DNA of 64,000 bases from Megasphaera sp. MJR8396C (GTDB lineage Bacteria; Bacillota; Negativicutes; Veillonellales; Megasphaeraceae): contig NZ_KQ958179.1 of NCBI RefSeq assembly GCF_001546855.1, forward strand, positions 1 to 64,000. Direction: 5' to 3'. The notes under the pieces are model-generated. The model made no database searches. It was given only the letters and a program-made list of their open reading frames with translations, and had not been told where the DNA came from. Position numbers and translations under genes: made by a program. Positions 9,017-18,133 of this stretch are shown here, in pieces. The first letter of the stretch is position 1. Each line of letters begins with the position of its first letter.

Positions 9017-10627
9017 TTATCCCCGGGTTCCCCGATTGTGGGTGTAATCGGGCAGGAGTTTCGGTGACAGGATGTTCCCTGTAAAACCGGCAGCGGCCCG
9101 TTCCCGGTCAAAGCGGCGAACGTGGTCGAGATTCCCCTTTCCGGGATGAGCGGTCTTGCTGTAGGCAGCCGCTTCGGTTCCGGCAATCCGACCAAAGACG
9201 ATGATATCCAAGAGGCTGTTGCCCATGAGGCGGTTCTTACCGTGAATACCGCCGACGTCTTCTCCGGCAGCATAGAGGCCAGGAATCTTGGTTTCACTCT
9301 TCGCCCCGATGCAGATGCCGCCATTTTGATAATGGAGGGTCGGATACACTAAAATCGGCTGTTTTCGGATATCGATGCCGAATTTTTCATACATATGAAT
9401 CATGGCCGGTAGCCTCTTTTCCATCGTCCCCTCGCCATGGATCAAATCGACCATAGGCGTATCGAGCCAGACCGCCTGGCCATGCAGGGCATAGACGCCA
9501 TTGTTCCGTTCCTGGCACTCGCGGATGATGGCCGCCGCTACGACATCCCTCGTTTCCAAGGGATGGAGGAAGGCATCGCCGTTCTTATTGACCAACATGG
9601 CATCGAGAGAACGGACCTTCTCCGTAACCAAAGCCCCATAAATTTGGGGCGGATAGGCAGCTCCCGTCGGGTGATACTGAATGGCACCGGCATAGAGAAG
9701 CGGAATGCCGGCCCGATAGGCCATGACCAATCCGTCAGCCGTCGATCCGTAATGGTTCGACGTCGGAAACCCCTGATAATGGAGGCGTCCAGCACCGCCG
9801 GCAGCCAGGATGACGCTTTTGGCCCGGACGACGTGATATTCCTGAGTATCGAAATCGTACAAGACGGCACCGGCAGCCTGTCCGTCCCCGTCAAGGAGCA
9901 ATTCGACAGCCGGTGAATATTCAATGACATCGACGCCGGCATTGCGGACTTCATCGCGAAGAACGCGCATGATTTCCGCTCCCGTGTAATCCCCACAGGC
10001 ATGCATCCGTTTATACGACGTCCCGCCGCCGTGGGTCGTTACCATAGCGCCGTCACTGTCCTTGTCGAATAAGACGCCTAAGGAGCTGAGCCACTGGATG
10101 GCTTCCGGTCCGCGAAGGACCAATTCAGCGAGAAGTTCGGGGATATTCTTATAATGACCGCCGCCCATGGCGTCCAAGTAATGTGCTGCCGGCGAATCAT
10201 GTTCCTTATCGGCAGCCTGTATCCCGCCTTCGGCCATGCCCGTATTGGCATCGCCCAGGCGCAGTTTCGTGGCCATGAGGACCTTGGCTCCATGGCGGGC
10301 CGCTTCAATGGCCGCTGCCGCACCGGCTCCACCGCCGCCGATGACCAGGACGTCCGTTTCAAACTGGATATGGTCTACATCGACGTCGGCTTCATCCATA
10401 CGGCTCTTGCCCTGTAAGAGGACAGCCAGCTCCGACGGTACCTGATCGCCCTTATTGGGACCGACAGAAAGGCGGGTAAACCCTTCTTCGTGATAATCAG
10501 GATGAAACTGTTTTAAAAGGACGTCTTTTTCTTCTGCCGTAAACCGCGGCAGTTCCTCCGACAAGCGGAGATTGCGCGTCGCTTCGACCCGCGACTGAGA
10601 CGCCCGCATTTCTTCGGTATATATCAT
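9017..10627 (-). CDS. Fumarate-reductase/succinate-dehydrogenase-like flavoprotein subunit
   Basis: A 536-residue FAD protein of the FrdA/SdhA/NadB superfamily. An uncommon ~88-residue N-terminal extension precedes the dinucleotide motif VIGGGGAGAAAA (95-106). Active-site landmarks include QYHPTGAAYP and NRLMGNSLLDIIVFGR. Where SdhA/FrdA carry the histidine that binds FAD covalently (SHT..QGGI), this protein has DANTGMAEGGI, with Asn128 in place of His, so FAD is probably non-covalent. It follows the Fe-S subunit gene by 9 bp, with AGGAGG five bases before ATG. No cytochrome b or membrane-anchor gene is adjacent, so a soluble two-subunit reductase is likely. The electron donor and substrate are not shown. 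Confidence 0.8.
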   Translation of the reverse strand: MIYTEEMRASQSRVEATRNLRLSEELPRFTAEEKDVLLKQFHPDYHEEGFTRLSVGPNKGDQVPSELAVLLQGKSRMDEADVDVDHIQFETDVLVIGGGGAGAAAAIEAARHGAKVLMATKLRLGDANTGMAEGGIQAADKEHDSPAAHYLDAMGGGHYKNIPELLAELVLRGPEAIQWLSSLGVLFDKDSDGAMVTTHGGGTSYKRMHACGDYTGAEIMRVLRDEVRNAGVDVIEYSPAVELLLDGDGQAAGAVLYDFDTQEYHVVRAKSVILAAGGAGRLHYQGFPTSNHYGSTADGLVMAYRAGIPLLYAGAIQYHPTGAAYPPQIYGALVTEKVRSLDAMLVNKNGDAFLHPLETRDVVAAAIIRECQERNNGVYALHGQAVWLDTPMVDLIHGEGTMEKRLPAMIHMYEKFGIDIRKQPILVYPTLHYQNGGICIGAKSETKIPGLYAAGEDVGGIHGKNRLMGNSLLDIIVFGRIAGTEAAAYSKTAHPGKGNLDHVRRFDRERAAAGFTGNILSPKLLPDYTHNRGTRG

Positions 10628-10636
10628 GAGGTCCTC

Positions 10637-11308
10637 CTATTTTTCAATGGTCCGCCCTTCATACAAGCGGCGCAATTCGTCGTCATCGGCATTCATTAAG
10701 CGTTCTACATCGGCAATATACTGCCCTTCTTGAATGGCCTTTACGCGGTCTTCCAAATGGCGGCTCTTTTTGGCAATATACTTGCCCAGGAGGCGCCGCG
10801 CCAAGAGACCGACCGGTCCGTGACTGATCTTGGCCGGGCAGCTGGCGGCACAGATATTGCAGCAGACACAGCGAAAAGACTCTTTTGCACAGCCGGCATA
10901 ATCGCCCTTCTGAGCCAAGGCGATATACTTCATGACTTGGATTCCCTGAGGACAGTTTCGCGTGCAGGCATTACAATGGATGCAGTTATAGATTTCAGGA
11001 TAAAGCTGGCCGACGACGTTGCCGGCAACGGGAAGATCATCCATATCGTATTCCATCTTTTTGATGGGAAACGATTCTAGCCGGCCGACACACATGCCGT
11101 CTTCGACCTTCGTCTGACAAGCCAGGGCCGAATGCGTTTCAGTCTGTCCTTTCAGACGATAAACGACGGCACAGGCTCCACAAAAGCCGCTTCGACAGCC
11201 GCAGCCTCGAACCAGGCGGAAGCCGGAATATTCCATAGCCCGCATAATCGTCAAATCTTCAGGGACGGAAAACATCTTACCCAGTAAATAGACGGTTACC
11301 ATTTTCAT
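10637..11308 (-). CDS. Fumarate-reductase-like iron-sulfur subunit (2Fe-2S plus two 4Fe-4S motifs)
   Basis: A 223-residue electron-transfer subunit. The N-terminal half is a plant-type 2Fe-2S domain with RGCGCRSGFCGAC (Cys36, 38, 43, 46) and Cys64. The C-terminal half has two clusters, CIHCNACTRNCPQ (109-121) and CVCCNICAASCPA (147-159), both in the CxxCxxCxxxCP form of low-potential 4Fe-4S ferredoxins. The start at 11308 (MKMVTVYL) follows AAAGGAG; the longer frame to 11347 would begin inside the preceding terminator. It is encoded just before the flavoprotein partner and just after a terminator that ends pyc. Confidence 0.82.
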   Translation of the reverse strand: MKMVTVYLLGKMFSVPEDLTIMRAMEYSGFRLVRGCGCRSGFCGACAVVYRLKGQTETHSALACQTKVEDGMCVGRLESFPIKKMEYDMDDLPVAGNVVGQLYPEIYNCIHCNACTRNCPQGIQVMKYIALAQKGDYAGCAKESFRCVCCNICAASCPAKISHGPVGLLARRLLGKYIAKKSRHLEDRVKAIQEGQYIADVERLMNADDDELRRLYEGRTIEK

Positions 11309-11326
11309 AGCTATTTCTCCTTTAAT

Positions 11327-11363
11327 GAAAAAGGTGCTGCCGCACATGCGGCAGCACCTTTTA
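11327..11363 (-). terminator. Terminator between pyc and the Fe-S/flavoprotein pair
   Basis: A 15-bp GC-rich stem (AAAAGGTGCTGCCGC with its complement, 4-base loop) is followed by a T run on the minus strand. It lies after the pyc stop and directly before the ribosome-binding site of the Fe-S gene. No promoter fits between them. Confidence 0.85.
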
Positions 11364-11383
11364 TTGCTTTATAAACCGTAATC

Positions 11384-14300
11384 TTATTCCAAGACTTCGA
11401 GCAGGCAGTCGCCGCTGATGATAGCTTGGCCTTTGACGGCATAGATTTCACCGACAGTACCGTCGATGGGCGACGTAATCGTCGTTTCCATCTTCATGGC
11501 TTCGGTAACAACCAAGGGTTCGCCCTTCTTGACTTTCTGGCCCTTGGAAACGAGGACGTTGACGACCGAACCGGACAAAGTGGCGCCGATGTCACCGGCC
11601 TTATCGGGATCTGCCTTACGGCGGGAAACGGTCTTCATGTCGACGCTCTTATCCTGAATGCGGATTTCACGTTCGGCACCGTTGAACATGAAGGTGACCG
11701 CGCGGATACCGCTTTCGTCAGGATCGCTGATATTAATCAGGGTGATGATGAGATCCTTCCCTTCTTCGATTTCAACGTGAAGTTCTTCATTTTTCTTCAT
11801 GCCGAAGAAGAAGGTCGGCGTATCGAGAACGCTGACATCACCGAATCTCTTGACCTTTTCATTGTAGTCTTCGAAGACTTTCGGATACTGGCAGTAGGCA
11901 TTGATATCTTCGGCTTCGTGTTTGTAGCCGTTTTCAGCCAATTTGGCGCGGACGGCGTCGAAGTCGACCGGTGCCAGGCTCTTGCCCGGACGTTCCGTAA
12001 GCGGTTTCTTTCCTTTGAGGATGATCTTCTGAAGTTTTTCCGGGAAGCCCTGGTACGGAATGCCGATACGGCCTTCGAAGAATTCGACGACGGACTGCGG
12101 GAAGTCGAGGACGTCGCCCTTATCGTAAATATCCTGTTCGGTCAGGTTGTTCTGGACCATGAACAAGGTCATGTCGCCGACAACCTTAGACGACGGCGTA
12201 ACTTTGATGATATCGCCGAACATCATGCTGACCGTATGGTACATCTTTTTAATTTCATTCCAGTGGTCGCCAAGGCCCACAGCCTTCGCCTGCTGACGGA
12301 GGTTGGAGAACTGACCGCCCGGCATTTCATGCTGGTAGACTTCCGTATTCGGATAGGCTTCGGCTTTGTCGACACCTTTGTAGTACGGACGAACTGTTGC
12401 CCAGTAGCGGGACATTTCTTCCATAGCATTGACGTCGAGATCCGGCTGACGATCCTTGCCGCTCAAAGCGTAATACAAGGTGCTCATGCTCGGCTGGCTG
12501 GTACCGCCGGCAAAGGCAGAATAAGCTACGTCGACGATATCGACGCCGGCATCGATAGCCCGGCTGTAGGTCGTAATAGCATTGCCTGAGCCGTCATGGG
12601 TATGGAGGTGAATCGGCAGGTCAACAGCATCTTTCAATGCCGATACCAGACGGTAGGAAGCTTCCGGTTTCAAGAGGCCGGCCATATCTTTAATGGCGAT
12701 GATGTTGGCGCCGGCATTCTTCAATTCCTTAGCCATATTGACATAGTATGCCAAGTCGTATTTATTCCGCGACGGATCGAGGATATCGCCGGTATAGCAG
12801 AGAGCTACTTCGGCCAATTTATTGTTTTCACGAACGGCCTGAATCGTGCCGTACATATTGTCTAAGCTGTTCAAGCTGTCAAAAACGCGGAAGACGTCGA
12901 TGCCGTTCTTGGCCGAGAGGTCGATAAAGTTTTTGACGACATTGTCCGGATAGCTCGTATAGCCGACGGCATTGGCACCGCGGACGAGCATCTGAAGAAG
13001 GATATTCGGAGCCTTTTCACGCATCTGACGCAGGCGGACCCAAGGATCTTCATAGAGGAAACGGTAGGCTACGTCGAAGGTTGCCCCGCCCCAGCATTCA
13101 TAGGAGAAGAGATTGGGCAGCTTCTTAGAAGCCGATTCCAGGACGCGAAGCATATCGATGGTGCGGACACGGGTTGCAAACAGGGACTGGTGAGCGTCAC
13201 GCATGGTCGTATCGGTAAAGAATACCTTATGCTGATCTTTGATCCACTGGGAGAATTTTTCCGGTCCCATGGCATCGAATTTCTGTTTCGTGCCGTCAGG
13301 ATAGGGTCCGTTTTCGACACTCGGCATTTCCAAGGGTTCAAATTCAGCTTTTTCCTGATGACCGGCGCCGGCATAGCCATTGATGGTCGTATCGCTGATG
13401 TACTCTAAGAGTTTCGTGCCGCGGTCCTGTACGACCGGAAGGTTGAACAGTTCCGGATGATCATCGATGAAGTTGACGTTGTAAGAGCCGTCGACGAATT
13501 CAGGGCTCTTCAATACGTTGATCAAGAAGCCGATATTGGTCTTGACGCCGCGGATACGGAATTCCTGAAGGACGCGGAGCATCTTCTGAACGGCTGCGGC
13601 ATGGTTGAGGCCATAAGTCGTCGTCTTGACCAACAGGGAGTCGTAGTACGGCGTAATGATCGAACCCGTATAGGCATTGCCGCTGTCGAGACGGACGCCA
13701 AAGCCGCCGCCGCTGCGGTATACCGTGATTTTACCGGAATCCGGCATGAAGTTGTTCATCGGATCTTCCGTCGTAATACGGCACTGGATGGCATTGCCGA
13801 GACAGTGGACCGATTCCTGGGACTTAATACCGATTTCATCGCTGTCGAGGGCATAGCCTTCAGCGACTTTGATCTGGGTCTGGACGATGTCGATACCGGT
13901 AATCATTTCGGTAACCGTGTGTTCTACCTGGACACGGGGGTTGACTTCGATGAAATAGAAGTTGCCGTCAGGCGTAACCAAGAATTCGACCGTACCGGCA
14001 TTGACGTAATGAACGTTTTTCATCAATTTCAAAGCAGCGTCGCAAATCTTCTGACGAAGTTCGACGGGCAGGGCCGAAGCCGGAGCCGTTTCAACGACCT
14101 TCTGATGACGGCGCTGAATGGAGCAGTCACGTTCAAAGAGATGAATGACGTTGCCGTGTTCGTCGCCCATGATCTGGACTTCGATATGTTTCGGGTTGAT
14201 GATACATTTTTCGAGATAAATTTCATCGCTGCCGAAAGCCAGCTGTGCTTCCGATTTCGCCCGTTCATAAGCATCGCGCAGTTCTTCCATGGAGTCGACC

Positions 14301-14818
14301 ATACGCATGCCGCGGCCACCGCCGCCGTTTACGGCTTTAAGCATAATCGGGAGTCCGACTTCCTTGGCAAATTTTTCGACTTCTTCGTAGCTTTCTACGC
14401 GGCCGTCACTGCCGGGGATGTACTGAATACCGGCCTTCTTTGCCTGAATACGGGCATTGATCTTATCGCCGAACATGATGAGATGTTCAACCTTAGGACC
14501 GATAAAGATAATACCTTCTTCTTCACAGCGTTTCGCTAAGTCCGCATTTTCGGACAAGAATCCGTAACCGGGATGGATGGCATCGACGTCGTGCTCATGG
14601 GCAATACGGATAATATCTTCAATATCTAAATATGCATCTACCGGTTTTTTGCCTTCACCGACGAGATACGATTCATCTGCACGGAAACGGTGCAGCGACA
14701 GCGAATCTTCTTTGGAATAAATCGCAATCGTGCGGATTCCCAGTTCATTACAAGCCCGGAAAACACGAATGGCAATTTCTCCGCGGTTGGCAACTAAAAC
14801 CGAACGAATTTTTTTCAT
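11384..14818 (-). CDS. pyc: Pyruvate carboxylase (single-chain, biotin-dependent)
   Basis: A 1144-residue enzyme converting pyruvate, bicarbonate and ATP to oxaloacetate. Domains in order: biotin carboxylase (about 1-455, ATP-grasp loop GGGGRGMR and HPGYGFLSEN), carboxyltransferase (about 530-800, FFTDTTMRDAHQSL, metal-binding HLHTHDGSG), the allosteric/PYC_OADA region, and the C-terminal biotin carrier with EAMKMETT, biotinyl-Lys at about 1109. This is the full length of the single-chain form. ATG 14818 has GCAGGAGGG. It fits anaplerotic flow toward oxaloacetate, malate and fumarate, which gives metabolic sense to the fumarate-reductase-like pair downstream. Confidence 0.97.
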   Translation of the reverse strand: MKKIRSVLVANRGEIAIRVFRACNELGIRTIAIYSKEDSLSLHRFRADESYLVGEGKKPVDAYLDIEDIIRIAHEHDVDAIHPGYGFLSENADLAKRCEEEGIIFIGPKVEHLIMFGDKINARIQAKKAGIQYIPGSDGRVESYEEVEKFAKEVGLPIMLKAVNGGGGRGMRMVDSMEELRDAYERAKSEAQLAFGSDEIYLEKCIINPKHIEVQIMGDEHGNVIHLFERDCSIQRRHQKVVETAPASALPVELRQKICDAALKLMKNVHYVNAGTVEFLVTPDGNFYFIEVNPRVQVEHTVTEMITGIDIVQTQIKVAEGYALDSDEIGIKSQESVHCLGNAIQCRITTEDPMNNFMPDSGKITVYRSGGGFGVRLDSGNAYTGSIITPYYDSLLVKTTTYGLNHAAAVQKMLRVLQEFRIRGVKTNIGFLINVLKSPEFVDGSYNVNFIDDHPELFNLPVVQDRGTKLLEYISDTTINGYAGAGHQEKAEFEPLEMPSVENGPYPDGTKQKFDAMGPEKFSQWIKDQHKVFFTDTTMRDAHQSLFATRVRTIDMLRVLESASKKLPNLFSYECWGGATFDVAYRFLYEDPWVRLRQMREKAPNILLQMLVRGANAVGYTSYPDNVVKNFIDLSAKNGIDVFRVFDSLNSLDNMYGTIQAVRENNKLAEVALCYTGDILDPSRNKYDLAYYVNMAKELKNAGANIIAIKDMAGLLKPEASYRLVSALKDAVDLPIHLHTHDGSGNAITTYSRAIDAGVDIVDVAYSAFAGGTSQPSMSTLYYALSGKDRQPDLDVNAMEEMSRYWATVRPYYKGVDKAEAYPNTEVYQHEMPGGQFSNLRQQAKAVGLGDHWNEIKKMYHTVSMMFGDIIKVTPSSKVVGDMTLFMVQNNLTEQDIYDKGDVLDFPQSVVEFFEGRIGIPYQGFPEKLQKIILKGKKPLTERPGKSLAPVDFDAVRAKLAENGYKHEAEDINAYCQYPKVFEDYNEKVKRFGDVSVLDTPTFFFGMKKNEELHVEIEEGKDLIITLINISDPDESGIRAVTFMFNGAEREIRIQDKSVDMKTVSRRKADPDKAGDIGATLSGSVVNVLVSKGQKVKKGEPLVVTEAMKMETTITSPIDGTVGEIYAVKGQAIISGDCLLEVLE

Positions 14819-14902
14819 GAAAATACCCTCCTGCGTATAAAAATTGAATCAGACCGGTAAACGCACAGCTTAATCGACGCCCATACATTCACCGCTTTCT
14901 CT

Positions 14903-14930
14903 ATTATAGCAAAATGGAAACACATTACAA
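14903..14930 (-). promoter_or_regulatory. Probable pyc promoter
   Basis: Minus-strand -35 TTGTAA (14925-14930), 16-base spacer, -10 TATAAT (14903-14908), about 85 bases before the pyc start. Confidence 0.5.
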
Positions 14931-15005
14931 GAGACGGCCACTTTGTATACAAAAAAATACTGTATACATGCGTCACAAAATCATTATATTTCAATAAATA
15001 TGCCC

Positions 15006-15701
15006 CTAAGGCTTCATGAATCGCATGAACAAAATCGTTCCCTCATAGAGAAAAATCAAAGGCACGGCAATGGCCGTCTGGGTAATCATATCCGTCGTCG
15101 GCGATACGACGCCGGCAAAGATGAAGGCACCTACAATAAAGACCCGCCTTTTCTTTCGAAGGGACTTCCCGGTCACCAATCCCAGGTGAGCGAGGATGAT
15201 CAAGGCCAGTGGCAGTTCAAACCCAATGGCAAAAGGCAGGACGAAAGCGATAAAAAAGGACAAGTAGGCCGCCAAGGAAAACATGGGCTGTAGGGATACG
15301 GCAGAAAAGCTCAGAAAAAATTGGACGGCTTGGGGAAAGACGACGAAGAAAGAAAAGGCCGCCCCGCCATACCACAGAATGAGGGCTGCCGGCATAAACC
15401 AAACGAAGGCCCTGGACTCCTTGTCCTGCAGGCCCGGCCGTAAAAATCGCCATAGTTCATAGCAATGAATGGGCAGCGTCACAAATAAGCCCGTAACGGC
15501 AGCAATCTGCAGGTAGGAAAAAAAGACTTCCGCCGGGTTCAGGAAATAAAGCTTTCCGGCCGGCGCCGAGATGACGGCAATGATATCTTCGACATGGGCA
15601 TACGCGGCGATACTGCCAATGAGCCAGGCTGTCAGCGAAAAGAGGATGCGCCGTCGCAGTTCCGCTAAATGGAAGGTTATGGGCGTTTTTTCTTCAATCA
15701 T
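15006..15701 (-). CDS. tatC: Sec-independent protein translocase TatC
   Basis: A 231-residue polytopic membrane protein of the twin-arginine translocation system. The signature N-terminus HLAELRRRILFSL (11-23) is the Tat signal-binding region, and FVTLPIHCYELWRFLRPGL carries the conserved FxxPxxxYExWRFxxPGL motif. Six hydrophobic segments follow the usual pattern. ATG 15701 has AAGAAGGGA upstream. No tatA/tatB gene lies nearby, so the partner must be encoded elsewhere. A terminator at 15730-15763 separates it from the nitroreductase. Confidence 0.93.
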   Translation of the reverse strand: MIEEKTPITFHLAELRRRILFSLTAWLIGSIAAYAHVEDIIAVISAPAGKLYFLNPAEVFFSYLQIAAVTGLFVTLPIHCYELWRFLRPGLQDKESRAFVWFMPAALILWYGGAAFSFFVVFPQAVQFFLSFSAVSLQPMFSLAAYLSFFIAFVLPFAIGFELPLALIILAHLGLVTGKSLRKKRRVFIVGAFIFAGVVSPTTDMITQTAIAVPLIFLYEGTILFMRFMKP

Positions 15702-15729
15702 AAAAATCCCTTCTTTAACAATAAATAGG

Positions 15730-15763
15730 AAAAGGCCCTGCCAAATAACGACAGGACCCTTTC
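15730..15763 (-). terminator. Terminator after the nitroreductase gene
   Basis: Minus-strand stem of about 12 of 13 pairs (with G-U pairs) and an 8-base loop, followed by a short T-rich stretch, just after the nitroreductase stop. Confidence 0.55.
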
Positions 15764-15769
15764 GAGGCC

Positions 15770-16282
15770 TTACAAAAAGTCTACGTAATGAATGCGGGAT
15801 GGATCATAGCGGTCTTCATGCGGTTTGTCTTCTGCCGTTGCCTGCGGATAGCCGAGAGCAACGATGGCAAAGGGGGTAACGCCCTTCGGAGCGCCCAAAG
15901 CACGGCGTACCAAGACTTCGCGAGCCCGATAAGGCGTAACGCCAAGCCAAACAGCGCCGAGATCGAGGTGTACTGCTTCGATGAGGATGTTCTCCACAGC
16001 AGCACTGAGATCAAGGGTCGTAAAGGCAGGAAAACGCATGTGTTCGTCACGAGAACAGACGACAATCGCCAGGGCCGCACCATTAGCACAGCCAGCATAG
16101 GGACTGCATTGAGATAAGTCCTGAATGACCCGTTTGTCGCGGACGACATAAAATTCCCAAGGTTGTTGATTTCCGGCAGATGGAGCAGCCATGGCAGCGC
16201 GCAGCAGCTGTTCGATCTTTTCATCTTCTACCATGGTAGGTAAAAATTTCCGGATACTCCGTCTGGCAAAGATTTCATTCAT
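15770..16282 (-). CDS. Nitroreductase family protein (FMN-dependent oxidoreductase)
   Basis: A 170-residue nitroreductase-fold protein. The N-terminal FARRSIRKF is the FMN phosphate-binding segment of the family; APSAGNQQPWEFYVV and the C-terminal AIVALGYP are also typical. The start is ATG 16282 after GGGAGGAG; the longer frame to 16453 runs into the tRNA-Leu region and is rejected. Members reduce nitro groups, quinones or flavins with NAD(P)H as dimers. The substrate is not evident. Confidence 0.88.
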   Translation of the reverse strand: MNEIFARRSIRKFLPTMVEDEKIEQLLRAAMAAPSAGNQQPWEFYVVRDKRVIQDLSQCSPYAGCANGAALAIVVCSRDEHMRFPAFTTLDLSAAVENILIEAVHLDLGAVWLGVTPYRAREVLVRRALGAPKGVTPFAIVALGYPQATAEDKPHEDRYDPSRIHYVDFL

Positions 16283-16411
16283 GTAAATCGACTCCTCCCT
16301 ATAATCATTTATCCATTTTATTATAACATATATAGATAGAAAGAAAACAGGGGCGGATTGAAAAAGAGTGTGACTCCGAAAATCAACCTTCTTTATCATT
16401 CTATAATTACG

Positions 16412-16450
16412 AAAAAAGAAGCACAGTACAAAGCTTTGTACTGTGCTTCT
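16412..16450 (-). terminator. Terminator of tRNA-Leu
   Basis: A perfect 17-bp inverted repeat (16417-16433 with 16434-16450) is followed on the minus strand by six T residues, directly after the tRNA 3' end. Confidence 0.85.
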
Positions 16451-16457
16451 CAAGGTT

Positions 16458-16541
16458 TGGTGCCGAGGGAGGGACTTGAACCCTCACGGTGTTACCCGCC
16501 TGATTTTGAGTCAGGTGCGTCTGCCATTCCGCCACCCCGGC
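16458..16541 (-). tRNA. tRNA-Leu (anticodon CAA)
   Basis: An 84-base class II tRNA on the minus strand with encoded CCA. The acceptor GCCGGGG pairs with CCTCGGC (one G-U), the anticodon arm is CCTGA-CTCAAAA-TCAGG with anticodon CAA reading UUG, there is a long variable arm, and GGTTCAAGTCC is the T arm. It is a single-tRNA unit with its own promoter and terminator. Confidence 0.96.
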
Positions 16542-16591
16542 ATAGCTCTTGTGCCTTGCAGAATTTTTACTCAGTGCTTGGCACAAGATTA

Positions 16592-16619
16592 ATTATACCA
16601 TAATGGAGAGAATCGTCAA
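16592..16619 (-). promoter_or_regulatory. tRNA-Leu promoter
   Basis: Minus-strand -35 TTGACG (16614-16619), 16-base spacer, -10 TATAAT (16592-16597), about 50 bases before the tRNA 5' end. Confidence 0.75.
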
Positions 16620-16637
16620 GTATTTTTTACAAAAGAT

Positions 16638-18023
16638 TTAGTGACCTGGCGTTGCTTCTTCTTCTAAATCGTCGGGCATATCCTTCTTTTCTTCTTTCAA
16701 GTAATCGAAGTATTTTTTCGTTTCTGCTACGACGACGCCGCTCAAGCCGATGAGGGCAATGAGGTTCGGGATAGCCATCAGACCGTTTACGATATCGGCC
16801 AAGATCCAGATGACGTCGAGTTTGATGAAGGCGCCGCAGGCGACGAGGGCGATAAAGATAATACGGTAGGGCATGATGCCTTTAACGCCGACGAGGTATT
16901 CGACGCAGCGTTCACCGTAGTAGTTCCAGCCGAGGATCGTCGTGAAAGCAAAGAGGGTAAGGCCAACGCAGAGGATGATGCTGCCATAGGTCGGGAAGGC
17001 CATGGTAAAGGCGGCATTGGTAAGAGCTGCCCCGTTGACGTCACCCATCCAGGCACCGCTGACGACTAAGACGAGGCCCGTCAAGGTGCAGATGATGATC
17101 GTATCGATGAAGGTACCGGTCATGGAGATGAGGCCCTGTTCAGCCGGCCATTTGGTTTTAGCAGCTGCAGCGACAATCGGTGCACTGCCGAGACCCGATT
17201 CGTTGGAGAAGACGCCGCGGGCTACCCCATTTCGCATGGCAACCAAAACGGTAGCGCCGAGGAAACCGCCGGCAGCAGCCGTCGGAGTGAAGGCGCTGAC
17301 GAGAATCTGTTCGATAGCTGCCGGAACCTTATCGGCAAAGACGACCAGGAAGGCAACCGTCGAAATGATGTAGATAATGGCCATGGCCGGAACGACTTTA
17401 GAAGCTACGCGGGCGATGGACTGCAGGCCGCCGATGGTAATGGCTGCAACCAGGATGGTCAGGACGACAGCCGTGTATTCGACGGGAATGCTCGTCGTCA
17501 ACCGCGTGATTTCGACGATGGAGTTAACCTGAGCAAAGGTACCGATACCGAAGAAAGCGACGAGGACGCCGAAGAAAGCAAACAGGAATGCCAAGGGTTT
17601 ATATTTTTTACCCAACCCATTTTCGATGTAGTACATCGGGCCGCCGGCGATTTCACCGTTCTTGTCGACCGTCCGATATTTGACGGCTAAACAGCCTTCA
17701 GCATATTTCGTGGCCATGCCGACGAAAGCTGCCATCCACATCCAGAAAATAGCTCCGGGACCGCCGGCATGAACTGCCGTCGCAACGCCGACAATATTAC
17801 CGGTACCGACCGTAGCTGCCAGAGCCGTGCACAAGGCTTTAAAGCTGTCTACGTCACCATCGCCCTGATTCTTGGCCGTGAAGATGAGCTTCAAAGCTCT
17901 CGGCAATTTCGAAATCTGCAGTAAGCGAAGGCGAGCCGTCAATAAGATACCCGTCCCGATGAGCAGGATCAATAAAGGCGGTCCCCAAATAAAACTGTCA
18001 ATGGCATTCAATGTTTCCAACAT
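16638..18023 (-). CDS. Sodium:alanine/glycine symporter (AGCS family)
   Basis: A 461-residue membrane transporter of the alanine-or-glycine:cation symporter family. Family segments include LCTALAATVGTGNIVGVA, GPGAIFWMWMAAFVGMATKYAEG, the ARGVFSNESGLGSAPI signature and GGPMYYIENG. Start ATG 18023 is preceded by AAAGGGGAG; a frame running upstream to 18305 crosses the riboswitch and is not coding. The leader carries a tandem glycine riboswitch and a terminator hairpin, so expression should respond to glycine, which supports glycine (and alanine) as the cargo. Confidence 0.93.
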   Translation of the reverse strand: MLETLNAIDSFIWGPPLLILLIGTGILLTARLRLLQISKLPRALKLIFTAKNQGDGDVDSFKALCTALAATVGTGNIVGVATAVHAGGPGAIFWMWMAAFVGMATKYAEGCLAVKYRTVDKNGEIAGGPMYYIENGLGKKYKPLAFLFAFFGVLVAFFGIGTFAQVNSIVEITRLTTSIPVEYTAVVLTILVAAITIGGLQSIARVASKVVPAMAIIYIISTVAFLVVFADKVPAAIEQILVSAFTPTAAAGGFLGATVLVAMRNGVARGVFSNESGLGSAPIVAAAAKTKWPAEQGLISMTGTFIDTIIICTLTGLVLVVSGAWMGDVNGAALTNAAFTMAFPTYGSIILCVGLTLFAFTTILGWNYYGERCVEYLVGVKGIMPYRIIFIALVACGAFIKLDVIWILADIVNGLMAIPNLIALIGLSGVVVAETKKYFDYLKEEKKDMPDDLEEEATPGH

Positions 18024-18062
18024 CTTGCATACTCCCCTTTTAGTGTATTTTAGTATAATAAC

Positions 18063-18100
18063 AAAAAAAGACCTGTCATCATCACTCTGAAGACAGGTCC
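18063..18100 (-). terminator. Riboswitch expression-platform terminator
   Basis: Minus-strand stem GACCTGTC/GACAGGTC (18092-18099 with 18070-18077) followed by seven T residues, between the glycine aptamers and the symporter start. This is the expected position of a transcription-attenuating switch. Confidence 0.75.
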
Positions 18101-18133
18101 TAAAAGGTCGCACAAAAGAAAGGTTTTCTTTCG

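Noticed and set aside
13457-14539. Long open frame antisense to pyruvate carboxylase
   Set aside because: The product is a low-complexity mirror of the well-conserved biotin carboxylase domain on the other strand, with no ribosome site or family motif.
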